The notes under the pieces: model-generated
What the model was told of the DNA's origin: nothing
Seen by the model: only the letters and a program-made list of their open reading frames with translations
Databases searched by the model: none
Made by a program: the position numbers and the translations under genes
Shown: positions 9,379 to 21,553 of the stretch, one piece after another
Layout: each line of letters begins with the position of its first letter
How positions within the stretch are numbered: position 1 is the first letter of the stretch
Assembly: GCA_024236015.1 (NCBI GenBank)
Contig: JACKLK010000002.1
Location: forward strand, 248,001 to 312,000
Length of the DNA stretch: 64,000 nucleotides
Reading direction: 5' to 3'
Source of the DNA: Rhodoferax sp.
GTDB taxonomy: Bacteria; Pseudomonadota; Gammaproteobacteria; Burkholderiales; Burkholderiaceae_C

Positions 9379-10185
9379 ATGCCATCAACCCCTTTTGCAC
9401 GCCAGGCCGCCGCGCTGCTGTGGCAGCACCGCAATGCCGGCACCACGCTGGACACGCTGCCAGCCGCACTGCGGCCGGCGGACATCGCGGCCGGCCACGC
9501 GATCCAGGCCGAACTGCCGGCCGTGTCCGGCCAGCCGGTCGCGGGCTGGAAGATCGCCGCGACCAGCGCCGCCGGGCAGGCCCATATCAACGTAGGCGGG
9601 CCGCTGCCCGGTCGCATCCTGGCGTCGTTTGTCTACGCCATCGGCGAGCGGGTGCCGCTGCAGGGCAACCGCATGCGCGTGGTGGAGCCGGAGTTTGCGT
9701 TCCGGCTGGGCGCGGATCTGGCGCCACGCGATCGCCCGCGCACACAGGAAGAGGTCTTCGCGGCCGTGGCGTCGCTGCATCCGGCATTCGAGGTGCCCGA
9801 CTCGCGCTTCGGCGACTTCACCGTCGTCGGTGCAGCGCAACTGGTGGCCGATGATGCGTGTTGCGGCAACTTCGTGTTCGGGTCCGCCGCGTCCGATGGC
9901 TGGCGCGACGCCGACCTGCGTGGCGCGCGGGTACATGCCACGGTGCACGACGCGTCCGGCGTCTTGCGTTATGCACGCGAAGGCGACGGCAGCGCCGCGC
10001 TGGGCGACCCGCGGGTGGCGCTGACCTGGTTGGTCAATGAACTGGCTTCGCGCGGCATCGGCCTGACGGCCGGGCAATACGTGTCGACCGGTACCTGCAT
10101 GGTGCCGCTCGCGGTCACACCGGGGGACCGGGTCGGCGCCGACTATGGCCGGTTCGGCAAGATCGACCTGCAACTCGCGCCTTGA
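9379..10185 (+). CDS. 2-keto-4-pentenoate hydratase-like protein (MhpD/FAH-like fold)
   Basis: This 268-residue protein resembles the hydratase/decarboxylase group of aromatic meta-cleavage pathways (MhpD, DmpE). Recognisable blocks are VAGWKIAATSAAGQAHINVGGPLPGRIL, the metal-binding RVVEPEFAFRLG with its conserved Glu pair, and the HPAFEVPDSRF segment. The start at 9379 has GCAGGAG nine bases upstream; an ATG at 9358 is an alternative. No ring-cleavage dioxygenase or aldolase gene is nearby, so it may act on another 2-oxo acid. The 220-bp spacer after it, before the convergent enolase-family gene, shows no clear gene. Confidence 0.85.
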   Translation: MPSTPFARQAAALLWQHRNAGTTLDTLPAALRPADIAAGHAIQAELPAVSGQPVAGWKIAATSAAGQAHINVGGPLPGRILASFVYAIGERVPLQGNRMRVVEPEFAFRLGADLAPRDRPRTQEEVFAAVASLHPAFEVPDSRFGDFTVVGAAQLVADDACCGNFVFGSAASDGWRDADLRGARVHATVHDASGVLRYAREGDGSAALGDPRVALTWLVNELASRGIGLTAGQYVSTGTCMVPLAVTPGDRVGADYGRFGKIDLQLAP

Positions 10186-10405
10186 AGCACGACGCTGTGC
10201 GCGCAGCGACGATCGCGTCAGACCGAAGGTCTTGCGCACCAGGACCAGGTTGTCCGGCATCAGGTTCGACGACCAGATGAACTGGGCGTCGGCTCCCGGT
10301 GCGGATGGTGACACGTCGAGCGCGAAGCTGCGCGCCATGGATCTGCGCCGCGCCGCGCGGTGGCTGTCCATGGCCAGCGGCGGGCCGCCCCTTCAGTATG
10401 CCGGC

Positions 10406-11524
10406 TCAGGGTTGCCAGCGGAAACGCGCGAGTGTGTCCTCGCGCAGTTCGATGCCCAGGCCGGGCTGCTCCGGCACCTGGATGACACCCCGGTCCGGCC
10501 GTATCGGTTCGACCAGCAGGTCGGTGCGCAGCGGGTTGTCGGTGACGTTGAACTCCAGATAGGGGCAATCGCGCATGGTCGAGATGCAATGCAGCGTGGC
10601 CGCCACCAGGATGTCGGTCGACCAGCAGTGCGGGATGACGCGCACGTTGCGCGCCTCGGCATGGGCGATGACACGCAACATGCCCGAAATGCCGCCCATG
10701 CGCGCGATGTCCGGCTGGATGATGCGCAGCTGCCCGCGGTCCATCAGGTCGATGTAGTCGAGTTCGTGCGAGGCCTTCTCGCCGGTCGCGATCGGTGTCG
10801 GCGACGCGGCCACGAGCTTGGCGAAACCGCCGAGGTCGTCCGGCGACAGCGGCTCCTCGAGAAAATACAGGTCGTGCTCGGCATAGGCGCGCCCCAGGTA
10901 CAGGGCATGGTCGAGCGGCACGGCGAAGCCCATGTCGATCATGATGTCGAAGTCGGGGCCCAGCGCCGAGCGCAGTTGTTCCGCCACCCGGACGTCAGAC
11001 TTGCGATCCTGGCCCAGCGCACCCCAGCCGAACTTCATCGCGCGGTAGCCGTTGGCCTTGTGCGCCAGTGCCCGTTCGATCGTCGCCTCCAGCGTGGGTT
11101 GCGACAGGTCGGATGCATAGGCATGGTGGGCGCGTTTGCGCGCGCCGCCCAGCAGCTGGTGCACCGGCAGGCCGACACTCTTGCCCAGGATGTCCCACAG
11201 CGCCAGGTCGATGCCGGACAAGGCGTGCATCAGCAGGCCGCGGCGACCGTAGGTCTGGCTGGCGCGGTACATCTTGTCCCACAGGCGGTTGATGTCGCGC
11301 GGGTCTTCGCCCAGCAGCACATGCCGCAGGCCTTGCGCCGAGACCGAATACAGGGGCGAGTCGATGATCGAGCGCGCCGCCAGCGGGTTGGTGTGCGCCT
11401 CGCCGATGCCGACGATGCCCTCGTCGGTCGACACGCGGATCACGCAGATGGTCTGGCATCCGTCGCCGATCTCGCGCACCTGCGGCAGCCGCAGCAGGAT
11501 GGTCTCGACATCGGTGATCTTCAT
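10406..11524 (-). CDS. Mandelate racemase/muconate lactonizing enzyme family protein
   Basis: This 372-residue enolase-superfamily enzyme has the metal-binding residues D197 (MIDMG), E223 (FLEEP) and E249 (TGEK), and a likely His-Asp pair (D272 in QPDIARMGG, H299 in VIPHCWS). At the position of the usual Lys-x-Lys base it has only one lysine, K164 in RAMKFGWG. That points to a sugar-acid dehydratase or a racemase-like member using the His-Asp dyad rather than muconate cycloisomerase. The start ATG overlaps the stop of the upstream aldolase-like gene by four bases (ATGA), so the two are translationally coupled. The substrate is unknown. Confidence 0.9.
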   Translation of the reverse strand: MKITDVETILLRLPQVREIGDGCQTICVIRVSTDEGIVGIGEAHTNPLAARSIIDSPLYSVSAQGLRHVLLGEDPRDINRLWDKMYRASQTYGRRGLLMHALSGIDLALWDILGKSVGLPVHQLLGGARKRAHHAYASDLSQPTLEATIERALAHKANGYRAMKFGWGALGQDRKSDVRVAEQLRSALGPDFDIMIDMGFAVPLDHALYLGRAYAEHDLYFLEEPLSPDDLGGFAKLVAASPTPIATGEKASHELDYIDLMDRGQLRIIQPDIARMGGISGMLRVIAHAEARNVRVIPHCWSTDILVAATLHCISTMRDCPYLEFNVTDNPLRTDLLVEPIRPDRGVIQVPEQPGLGIELREDTLARFRWQP

Positions 11525-12600
11525 GATGGGGCTCCATTGGCTTGGGGTGTCGTTGCCGTGCCCAGCTGCCGCTCGATCGCCGCCACCAGGGCCGCGCATT
11601 CGCTCTCGCCGGTGTCCCAGCGGCACACGAATCGCGCCAGCCGGGGCCCGCGGCGCTGGAACAGGATACCCTCGGCCTGCAGGCCTTCGAGGGCCTGTGC
11701 CGATGGCAGTTCGACGAACAACTCGTTGGCCTGCACCGGTGCGACCAGCCGGATGCCGGCCAGCGCGGACAGTCGCTGCGCAATGCCGCCGGCCGCCGCG
11801 TTGGCCTGGCGCGCCAGCCGCAACCACAGGTCGTCTTCGACATAGGCCATGATCTGCGCCGACGCGAATCGCATCTTGGACCAGACCAGTCCGGCCCGGC
11901 GCAGGTGGTAGCCGATGTTGGCGGCAACGTCCGGCGCAAACACCACGATGGCATCGGTGAGCAGGCCGCCGTTCTTGGTGACGCCGAGCGACAACAGGTC
12001 GACACCCGCGCGCCAGGAGGCATCGGCCGGCGAGCAGCCCAGCGTGGCCAGCGCATTGGCGAAGCGGGCGCCGTCCATGTGCACGGCGAGGCCGCGCGCA
12101 TGGGCCACGCGGCTCACATCGGCGATCTCCTCGACACCGTATACCGCTCCCATGTCGGTGGCCTGGACCAGGTTGACGGCCGCCGGCTGGTTCTTGTGCG
12201 CCAGGCCGACGCCGGCGCCCTCGATCTCGCGCAGCAAGGCGTCCGCGGACACCTTGCCGTGTTCGCCGTCGACCGCCACGAGCTTGGTGCCGCCGCCGAA
12301 GAATCCGGTGGCGTTGCATTCCGAGGTGTTGATGTGGGCCTGCGCATGGCAATACACCGCGCCGAACGGTGTGCACGATGCCGCCAGGGCCACGGCATTG
12401 GCCGCGGTGCCGGTGGGAACCGGGTAGACCCGCAGCGGCGTCTCGAACACCTGCGTCAGCCGGGTCTGCAGCGCGGCGGTCAGGGTGTCGCCGCCATAAC
12501 CGAGTTCGGTTCCGGTGTTGACCGCATGCAGCGCGGCGATCATCTCGGGAGCGGCGCGGCCGCAGTTGTCGCTGCGGAAATCGACAGTGGTGTGCGGCAT
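11521..12600 (-). CDS. Threonine aldolase-like PLP enzyme
   Basis: This 359-residue PLP enzyme of the beta-eliminating lyase/threonine aldolase family cleaves beta-hydroxy amino acids to glycine and an aldehyde in known members. The N-terminus VDFRSDN, the VPTGTAANAVAL phosphate-binding loop, HMDGARFANAL with the cofactor-binding Asp, and the Schiff-base lysine K209 in SLGVTKNGG are all visible. It is the first gene of a two-gene unit with the enolase-family enzyme. Low-specificity L-threonine aldolase is the closest call, but the coupling to an acid-sugar-like dehydratase suggests an unusual hydroxy amino acid substrate; that is inference. Confidence 0.88.
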   Translation of the reverse strand: MPHTTVDFRSDNCGRAAPEMIAALHAVNTGTELGYGGDTLTAALQTRLTQVFETPLRVYPVPTGTAANAVALAASCTPFGAVYCHAQAHINTSECNATGFFGGGTKLVAVDGEHGKVSADALLREIEGAGVGLAHKNQPAAVNLVQATDMGAVYGVEEIADVSRVAHARGLAVHMDGARFANALATLGCSPADASWRAGVDLLSLGVTKNGGLLTDAIVVFAPDVAANIGYHLRRAGLVWSKMRFASAQIMAYVEDDLWLRLARQANAAAGGIAQRLSALAGIRLVAPVQANELFVELPSAQALEGLQAEGILFQRRGPRLARFVCRWDTGESECAALVAAIERQLGTATTPQANGAPS

Positions 12601-12767
12601 GCTGGTTCACGCTCCTCGCAGGTCCGATGGTGCGGCCGCATGGGGAACCGGGCCGCTGCCGGGCCAGTATTGCACAGCACCGGCCCGTTTCCGGTGCGAC
12701 GACAACGGCTTCGCGGGGCCTGTCCGGCACGATGTTGTTTCATATCCGGCCGCATCGCGCAAATCGC

Positions 12768-12796
12768 CTGACAGGCGCGGCGGCGGACCCTAAACT
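12768..12796 (+). promoter_or_regulatory. Sigma-70 type promoter of the aminotransferase gene
   Basis: A -35 box CTGACA at 12768-12773 and a -10 box TAAACT at 12791-12796 are separated by exactly 17 bp. Transcription would begin near 12803, leaving a leader of about 88 nt before the ATG at 12891. Seen by eye only; not experimentally supported. Confidence 0.55.
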
Positions 12797-12804
12797 GGTT
12801 GCCG

Positions 12805-12828
12805 TTCGTGTCGGGACGCCCGCACGAA
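12805..12828 (+). repeat. Stem-loop at the 5' end of the aminotransferase leader
   Basis: The arms TTCGTG-t-CGGG and CCCG-CACGAA pair over ten bases with one bulged T and an ACG loop. The hairpin begins within a few bases of the predicted transcription start, so it could protect the mRNA end or hold a regulatory site. No U-tract follows, so it is not an intrinsic terminator. Confidence 0.4.
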
Positions 12829-12890
12829 TCGAGCGCACAAGGGGTCGCCGCGGCGGCGATGTCCAGGCGTGCGCCGCAGCAAGGAGCCCC

Positions 12891-13814
12891 ATGCCCACCT
12901 GCGAATTCATGTGCCACAACGGCGACATCGTGGCCTATCGCGATGCCCGCATCCACGCCTTCTCGGCGGTCGTCAAATACGGCCTCGGCGTCTTCGAGGG
13001 CCTGCGCGCGTACTGGAATGCGCAGCAGCAACAGCTGTATGTGTTTCGGCTGGCGGAACATCTCGAGCGCCTGCGTTTCGGCATGAAGGTGCTGCGCTGC
13101 GACCGGATCTTCGAGGCCGCATTCCTCGAAGACTGCCTGATGCGCACCTTGCAGGCCAATGCCATCCGCGAGAACGCGCATATCCGCATGATCGCCTACA
13201 TCGACGGCGACGACGAACTGACGGTCACCGGCCCGGTCGGGCTGAGCATCGGCGTCGTCAAGCGGCCGTCGGCCGGCACGCTGCACAGCGGCGTGCGGGT
13301 GGCGGTCAGCTCGTGGCAACGCATCGCCGACAACGCCATGCCGCCGCGGGTCAAGTGCACCGCCAACTATGTCAACAACCGCGCCGCCGAGATCACCGCC
13401 CGCCTCGACGGCCACGACGGCGTGTTGATGCTCGGCTCCGACGGCAAGTTGTCCGAGGCCGCCGGGGCCTGCGTATTCCTGGTGCGCCGCGGCGAACTCG
13501 TCACGCCGGACGCGAGCAGCGACATCCTGGAGAGCATCACCCGCGACACCGTGATCCAGACCGCGCGCGCCGTGCACGGCCTGGTGGTGCACGAGCGGCG
13601 TGTCGATCGATCCGAACTGCTGGCCGCCGACGAGGCCTTCTGGTGTGGGTCGGGCCAGGAGGTCGTTCCCATCGTCGCGGTCGACCGCATTGCGGTCGGC
13701 AACGGACAACCCGGCCCGATCACGCGGCGCATCCAGGAACACTATTTCCGGCTCGTGCGTGGCGAGATCGAGGACCATCCCGAGTGGCGCACGCCCGTCT
13801 GGCCGGCAGCATGA
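12891..13814 (+). CDS. Class IV (branched-chain type) aminotransferase
   Basis: This 307-residue fold-type IV PLP aminotransferase resembles IlvE. The substrate-binding start DARIHAFSAVVKYGLGVFEGLRAY, the Schiff-base lysine K155 in PRVKCTANYVNN and the glutamate of GKLSEAAGACVFLVR are present. The ATG at 12891 has AAGGAG just upstream and fits family length. It may serve branched-chain amino acid metabolism, but the next gene, 55 bp downstream, encodes a D-2-hydroxyacid dehydrogenase. A transaminase feeding a 2-oxo acid reductase is therefore a plausible local role. The KCTANY pattern differs a little from the KxxGNY of canonical IlvE, so specificity is uncertain. Confidence 0.88.
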   Translation: MPTCEFMCHNGDIVAYRDARIHAFSAVVKYGLGVFEGLRAYWNAQQQQLYVFRLAEHLERLRFGMKVLRCDRIFEAAFLEDCLMRTLQANAIRENAHIRMIAYIDGDDELTVTGPVGLSIGVVKRPSAGTLHSGVRVAVSSWQRIADNAMPPRVKCTANYVNNRAAEITARLDGHDGVLMLGSDGKLSEAAGACVFLVRRGELVTPDASSDILESITRDTVIQTARAVHGLVVHERRVDRSELLAADEAFWCGSGQEVVPIVAVDRIAVGNGQPGPITRRIQEHYFRLVRGEIEDHPEWRTPVWPAA

Positions 13815-13869
13815 AACGCCCGTCCATTGCCGCGGCGATCCCCGCCGTGCATGGCGCGCAGGCCACTCC

Positions 13870-14829
13870 ATGACGGCGCAGAATCGTCCCGACACGCGCC
13901 CCGAGATCGTCGCGATCGGCGGCATGGCCGACTGGATGCTGGCCGAACTGCGATTGCGTTACCGCGTCCATGACCTGGCCGCTGCCACCGATCGCACCGG
14001 CCTGCTCGCGCAGGCCGCGCAGGCCCGTGCCGCGGTCACGACCGGCGCCGTCGGCATCGAAGCCGATACCGTGCGCCGGTTGCCGCAACTGGCCATGCTG
14101 GCCTGTTTCGGCACCGGCTACGACAAGGTCGACCGGGCCGCGCTGGCGCAGCGCGGCATCGCGCTGAGCAACACGCCCGGCGTTGTCGCCACCTGTGTGG
14201 CCGACCACGCCATGGGTCTGCTGATCGCGCTGGTGCGGCGTATCGCGCACGCCGACCGGCTGGCCCATGCCGGTGTCTGGGGCAAGCCGGTTATCGGCTT
14301 GACCACGCGGGTGTCGGGCAAGCGCCTGGGCATCCTCGGCCTGGGCGACATCGGTGTACGCGTGGCGCAACGCGCGGCCGGGTTCGAGATGCCGATCGGT
14401 TACCACAACCGGCAGCCGCGCGCGGGTGTGGCGCACAGCTATTTCGGGTCCGTGCGCGAACTCGCCGAGTGGGCCGATGCCCTGGTCGTGGCCTGCCCGG
14501 GTGGCGCCGCGACACGGCACCTGGTCGATGCCGCGGTGCTCGATGCGCTCGGCCCGCACGGTGTGCTGGTCAACGTCGCGCGGGGTTCGGTGGTCGACGA
14601 GTCTGCGCTGGTGACCGCACTTGCGGCCGGTCGCCTGGGCGGCGCGGCGCTGGATGTATTCGACCAGGAGCCGGGCATACCGGCGGCGCTGGCGGGTTTC
14701 GACAACGTGGTGTTGACCCCGCATCTGGCCGGCAGCACCCGCGAGACCTGGCGCGACGCCTTCGACCTGATGTGCGCCAACCTGGCGGCCTTCCTGGCCG
14801 GCGAACCGTTGCCGACGCCCGTGCGCTGA
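13870..14829 (+). CDS. D-2-hydroxyacid dehydrogenase (glyoxylate/hydroxypyruvate reductase type)
   Basis: This 319-residue NAD(P)-dependent enzyme reduces a 2-oxo acid to the D-2-hydroxy acid or the reverse. The nucleotide fold GLGDIG is at 157-162, and the catalytic residues R238 (NVARGS), E267 (DQEPG) and H285 (TPHLAGST) are in place. The loop after the GxGxxG motif ends in YHNRQPR, with basic residues suggesting NADPH use. It is probably co-transcribed with the upstream aminotransferase gene (55 bp gap). Specific substrate is unknown. Confidence 0.9.
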   Translation: MTAQNRPDTRPEIVAIGGMADWMLAELRLRYRVHDLAAATDRTGLLAQAAQARAAVTTGAVGIEADTVRRLPQLAMLACFGTGYDKVDRAALAQRGIALSNTPGVVATCVADHAMGLLIALVRRIAHADRLAHAGVWGKPVIGLTTRVSGKRLGILGLGDIGVRVAQRAAGFEMPIGYHNRQPRAGVAHSYFGSVRELAEWADALVVACPGGAATRHLVDAAVLDALGPHGVLVNVARGSVVDESALVTALAAGRLGGAALDVFDQEPGIPAALAGFDNVVLTPHLAGSTRETWRDAFDLMCANLAAFLAGEPLPTPVR

Positions 14830-14859
14830 ACGCGCCGGGTACAGGGCGTTGCGTGCGAC

Positions 14860-15864
14860 TCAGCCGTCGCAGTCGGTGCCCAGGTGGAACAGGCAGTCGC
14901 CACGCCGGGTGAGGCCCGGCACGCGCTTGCAGATCACCAGTCCGGCATGTTCGAAGCTGGCCAGCGCCGGTTCACGCCAGGGTGTGGCCTGGTCATGGAT
15001 ACGTGCGGCCGGCTGGCCGGCCTGTACCGTGTCGCCGAGCTCGACCAGGGGCTCGAACAGGCCGTCTTCGGGCGCATAGACGTAGTAGTCGGCACCGAGC
15101 ACCTCGAGCAGCCGGGTCGGCGGCGCGGGTTCGGCCGGGGCTTCGGTCAACACGCCCAGGCGGTGCAGCACCCGGCGCAACCCGCCCTCGCAGGCCCGCA
15201 GCGCCGCCGGGGTGACCTGGCCGCCACCGGCCAGCTCGGTGCCGATGTGGCGCACCCCCTTGCGCGCGGCGGCGGCCGACGATGTCTGGTCCGCGCCCTG
15301 TGCGGCATTGGCCAGGTAGGTGATCGGTGCGCCGAAGGCGCGCAGCAGCGTGATGGTCTCGGCCATCACGGCCGGATCGGCGTGGCGGCGCGCCAGTGCC
15401 GACGGCACGTAGGTCAACGAGCTGCCGCCCGAATGCAGGTCGATCAACACCTGCACGCGGGGCAGGATCGTCTCTTCGATGAACCATGCGATCTGCTCGG
15501 TGATGCTGCCGTCCGGGTTGCCCGGGAAGCTGCGATTGAGGTTGCCATCGTCGATCGGCGAGGTGCGGCTGCCGGCGATGGCGGCAGGGAAGTTCGCCGA
15601 TGGCAAGACGATCAGCCGGCCGCGGACCTGTCCGGGCTCGAGCGTGCGGATCAGCTTGCCCAGTGCGACCTGCCCTTCGTATTCGTCGCCATGGTTGCCG
15701 GCCATCAGCAACACGGTGGGACCTTCGCCGTGGGCGATCACGGCCACCGGGATCGGGATGAACCCGTAGGCGGAGCGGTGCACCGAATGCGGCGCCCGGA
15801 TGAAGCCGGTGCGTTTGCCGCTGGTGGAGAACAGGTCGAATTCAGGCGTCAGGCGTGAAGTCAT
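14860..15864 (-). CDS. M14-type deacylase (succinylglutamate desuccinylase/aspartoacylase family)
   Basis: This 334-residue zinc hydrolase of the AstE/aspartoacylase group normally cleaves an N-acyl group from an amino acid. The zinc site is H58-G-D-E61 (AGNHGDEYEG) with the third ligand H144 in LIDLHSGG; the arginine in DGNLNRSFPG fits substrate carboxylate binding. The C-terminal section resembles the biotinyl-like beta domain of AstE/DoeB proteins. It is the last gene of the minus-strand unit headed by the oligopeptide ABC transporter, 18 bp after the ATPase gene, so the transporter probably imports its N-acylated substrate. Confidence 0.88.
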   Translation of the reverse strand: MTSRLTPEFDLFSTSGKRTGFIRAPHSVHRSAYGFIPIPVAVIAHGEGPTVLLMAGNHGDEYEGQVALGKLIRTLEPGQVRGRLIVLPSANFPAAIAGSRTSPIDDGNLNRSFPGNPDGSITEQIAWFIEETILPRVQVLIDLHSGGSSLTYVPSALARRHADPAVMAETITLLRAFGAPITYLANAAQGADQTSSAAAARKGVRHIGTELAGGGQVTPAALRACEGGLRRVLHRLGVLTEAPAEPAPPTRLLEVLGADYYVYAPEDGLFEPLVELGDTVQAGQPAARIHDQATPWREPALASFEHAGLVICKRVPGLTRRGDCLFHLGTDCDG

Positions 15865-15882
15865 GGGAATCCTTCGATCTCC

Positions 15883-16841
15883 TCAGGAGAAGTGGCAGGC
15901 GCTGGCGTGGTGTTCGCCGACCGTGCGCAGCGCCGGCACCTCGGTGCGGCAACGCGCCTCGGCCTGCGGGCAGCGGGTATGGAAATGGCAACCGGCCGGC
16001 GGGTTGGCGGGGCTGGGGATCTCTCCCGCCAGCGGTATCGGCACCGAGCGCCGGCGTGGGTCCGGCAGCGGAACGGCCTGCAGCAGCGCGCGGGTATACG
16101 GGTGGCGGGGGCTGGCATACAACGCGGCCTTGTCGGCGATCTCGACGATGCGCCCCAGGTACATCACGGCCACCCGGTCGGCCATGTGCTTGACCACGCC
16201 CAGGTCGTGCGCAATGAACAGGTAGGCCAGCCCGAACCGTTCCTGCAGGTCCTGCATCAGGTTGATGATCTGGGCCTGGATGGAAACGTCGAGCGCCGAC
16301 ACCGGTTCGTCGCAGACGATGAAGCGCGGGTTCAGCGACAACGCGCGTGCGATGCCGATACGCTGGCGCTGGCCGCCGGAGAACTCGTGCGGGTAGCGAC
16401 CGGCATAGGCCTGCGGCAGGCCGACCAGCTCGAGCAACTCGCGCACCCGCTCGGCGCGATTCGCGATGCCGTGGATGTACAGCGGCTCGCCGACGATCTG
16501 CGCCACCGTCATGCGCGGATCGAGCGCGCTGAACGGATCCTGGAAGATGATCTGCATCTGCCGGCGTCGCTGGCGCAGTTGTTCGGCGTCCAGGGCCAGC
16601 AGGTCTTCGCCGGCGAATTGCACCGAGCCGGCGGTGGGCTCGAGCAGGCGCAGCACCAGCCGCCCGGTGGTGGTCTTGCCGCAGCCCGACTCGCCCACCA
16701 GCGCCAGGGTCTCGGACTCGGCCAGGTCGAAGTCGACGCCGTCGACCGCGCGCACGGCGCCGGCGGGTTTGGGAAACAAGGCGCCCTTGAGGATGGGGAA
16801 GTGCTTGGTCAACCCGCGCACCTGCAGCAGCGGGGCCTGCG

Positions 16842-16845
<4 letters not shown>
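15883..16845 (-). CDS. Oligopeptide/dipeptide ABC transporter ATPase (DppF-like)
   Basis: This 320-residue ATPase has Walker A GESGCGKT, the Q-loop in IIFQDPFSALDPRMTV, signature FSGGQRQRIGIARAL, Walker B FIVCDEPVSALD and the switch histidine in FIAHDLG. The C-terminal extension with cysteines CHFHTRCPQAEARC is the oligopeptide-transporter C-terminal motif. It energises the importer with the DppD-like partner, whose stop overlaps this start by four bases. Confidence 0.94.
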
Positions 16846-17805
<960 letters not shown>

Positions 17806-17813
<8 letters not shown>

Positions 17814-18714
17814 GCTGGACCCTCAGCCGCGGATCGAGCACGTCGCGCAGGCCGTCGCCGAGCAGGTTCAGGCCCATCGCGGTGAGCGCGATCGCCAGGC
17901 CCGGAAACAGCGCGATCAGCGGCGCCTCGCGCAGATAGGCCTGGCCTTCGGCGATCATGTTGCCCCAGCTCGGTGTCGGCGGCGGCGGGCCGACGCCGAG
18001 AAAACTCAGGATCGACTCGGCCAGCACGGCATACGCGAAGATGAAGGTCAGCTGCACGATCAGCGGCGCCAGGCTGTTGGGCAGGATGTGGCGCCAGATG
18101 ATCCAGCCGTGGCGCGCACCGCTGGCCACGGCGGCCTGCACGTAGTCCATCTCGCGCACCACCAGCACGGTGCTGCGCACGATGCGTGCGGTACGTGGCG
18201 TGTACACCGCCGACAGCGCCAGCACCGCGTTGATGGCCGAGGGGCCGAGCGCGGAGGCGATGGCGATCGCCAGCAGGATGGCCGGGAAGGCCATCAGCGC
18301 ATCCATGAAGCGCATCAGCGGGCCGTCGAGCCGCTTGAAATAACCGGCCAGCAGGCCGATCAGCGTGCCGGCCACGCCGGTGGCCAGCACCACGGCAAAA
18401 CCGATCGACAGGGACAGGCGTGCGCCATGGGTCAGGCGGCTCCAGATGTCGCGCCCGTAGTTGTCGGTGCCGAGCAGGAACTGCCACTCCGGCGTGCGGA
18501 AACGGGCGCGCACGTTCATCTTCTCGGGCGCGGCCGTGGCCAGCAGGTCGGCGAACAGCGCCATCGCCAGCACGATGCCGAACAGGATGATGCCGGTCAC
18601 GAACAGCTTGTGGCCGAGCAGGCGCCGCCACAGGCTGCGGCCGGTGGCCAGCGGCACGGCCGCCTCGGCGTGCGCCGAAGCCGCTGCGGGCGCCAGGGCG
18701 TCAGGAGCGGCCAT
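17806..18714 (-). CDS. Oligopeptide/dipeptide ABC transporter permease (DppC-like)
   Basis: This 302-residue inner-membrane permease has an N-terminal cytoplasmic stretch, about six helices and the DppC EAA-loop region VREMDYVQAAVASGARHGWIIWRHILPNS. The LLGTDNYGRDIWSRLTHGARLSL segment is diagnostic of the DppC/OppC group. Its start lies inside the end of the DppB-like gene (14-bp overlap). Confidence 0.94.
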
Positions 18715-19654
18715 CGTGCTTGACGCGCGGATCGATCACCGCGTACAGGAGGTCGACCGCCAGGTTGAGCAGCACCAGCACCGTGGCCGTCACCAGCAGC
18801 CCGCCCTGGATCACCGGGTAGTCGCGGCTGAAGATCGCGGTCGCGAGCAGCCGGCCCATGCCGGGGATCGAATACACCGTCTCGATCACCACCGAGCCCG
18901 ACAGCAACAGGCCGAAACTGATGCCGATCACGGTCACGACCGGCACCATGACGTTGCGCAGCGCATGCTGGCCGACCACCATGCGCATCGGCAGCCCCTT
19001 GGCGCGTGCCGTGCGCACGTAATCCTGGCGCAACACCTCGAGCATGGTCGCGCGGGTGATGCGTGCGAGCAGTCCGATCTGCAGCAAGGCCAGCGAGATG
19101 CCCGGCAGGATCAGGCTGCGCACCCAGCCCATGGGACTGTCGGCGAACGGCGTGTAACCGCCGGCCGGCAGCACGTCGAGCCAGACGCCGAACGACACGA
19201 TCAGCATCAGGCCGAGCCAGAAGTTGGGCACCGACACGCCGATCAGCGCCACCACGAGCACGATCTGGTCGATGACGGTATTGGCCTTGAGCGCGGCGAT
19301 CACGCCCAGCGGCACGCCGATGGCCACGGTCAGCGCCAGCGCGAAACCGGCCAGCGCCAGCGTGACCGGCAGCCGCTCCAGGATGGCATCGGTGACGGAA
19401 CGGTTGAGCAGCAGCGACTGGCCCAGGTCGCCGCGAAACATGCCGCCATACCATTCGAGCAGGCGTACGCCGAAAGAACGATCCAGGCCCAGTGCGCGGC
19501 GCACCTGCTGGATTTCGGCGTCCGAGGCATTGGAGCCGGCGATCATCAGTGCCGGGTCGCCCGGCACCAGTTGCATGATCGAGGCCGAGATCAGCGTGAC
19601 CAGCAGCAGCACCGGTATCGCGCTGAGCAGTCGTCGCAGGACCAGTTCAGCCAT
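18701..19654 (-). CDS. Oligopeptide/dipeptide ABC transporter permease (DppB-like)
   Basis: This 317-residue permease shows the DppB pattern: an N-terminal helix, then MQLVPGDPALMIAG, the LGLDRSFGVRLLEWYGGMFRGDLGQSL periplasmic loop and the EAA-loop DYVRTARAKGLPMRMVVGQHALRN. It pairs with the DppC-like protein to form the channel. The gene lies 81 bp downstream of the substrate-binding protein. Confidence 0.94.
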   Translation of the reverse strand: MAELVLRRLLSAIPVLLLVTLISASIMQLVPGDPALMIAGSNASDAEIQQVRRALGLDRSFGVRLLEWYGGMFRGDLGQSLLLNRSVTDAILERLPVTLALAGFALALTVAIGVPLGVIAALKANTVIDQIVLVVALIGVSVPNFWLGLMLIVSFGVWLDVLPAGGYTPFADSPMGWVRSLILPGISLALLQIGLLARITRATMLEVLRQDYVRTARAKGLPMRMVVGQHALRNVMVPVVTVIGISFGLLLSGSVVIETVYSIPGMGRLLATAIFSRDYPVIQGGLLVTATVLVLLNLAVDLLYAVIDPRVKHDGRS

Positions 19655-19735
19655 GATGGTGAACCGGACGCGGGCCGGTACGGGGAGCCAGCAGCGTCAC
19701 GCGCCGTCCTGCGGCGACGGGGCGGGTCGGAGCCC

Positions 19736-21319
<1,584 letters not shown>

Positions 21320-21553
21320 GATGGCTCCTTCTGGGACTGAGTCGCGGGGTTCCCGCAGGCCCGCGGCAGCATGGACTCCGCGGTCACCGGGATCGAGGCG
21401 AACGGGGCTCGCGGTTCATCATAGGCACGCAGCATCCCATCGCGGCGGCAGTTTCGGGGGATGAAACAACATGTGGGCGGCGGCCGCCGCAGTGGCGGCA
21501 GGGCCTCGCGCCGGATGCCGGCGCCCGACGCCAGTGCGTGCGGCTTGGCGCGC

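Larger units (their letters stand above)
12601..12890. other. Divergent intergenic region between aldolase-like and aminotransferase genes
   Basis: The 290-bp spacer contains no supported gene. It carries the promoter and a stem-loop leader of the aminotransferase gene on the plus strand. The minus-strand promoter of the aldolase-like gene must also lie here but is not obvious. Confidence 0.5.

Noticed and set aside
10186..10371. A minus-strand open frame starting at 10338 with protein-like text (MARSFALDVSPSAPGADAQF)
   Set aside because: Only about 50 codons lie outside the hydratase gene before it continues as antisense of that gene; I recognise no family, and no stop defines it.
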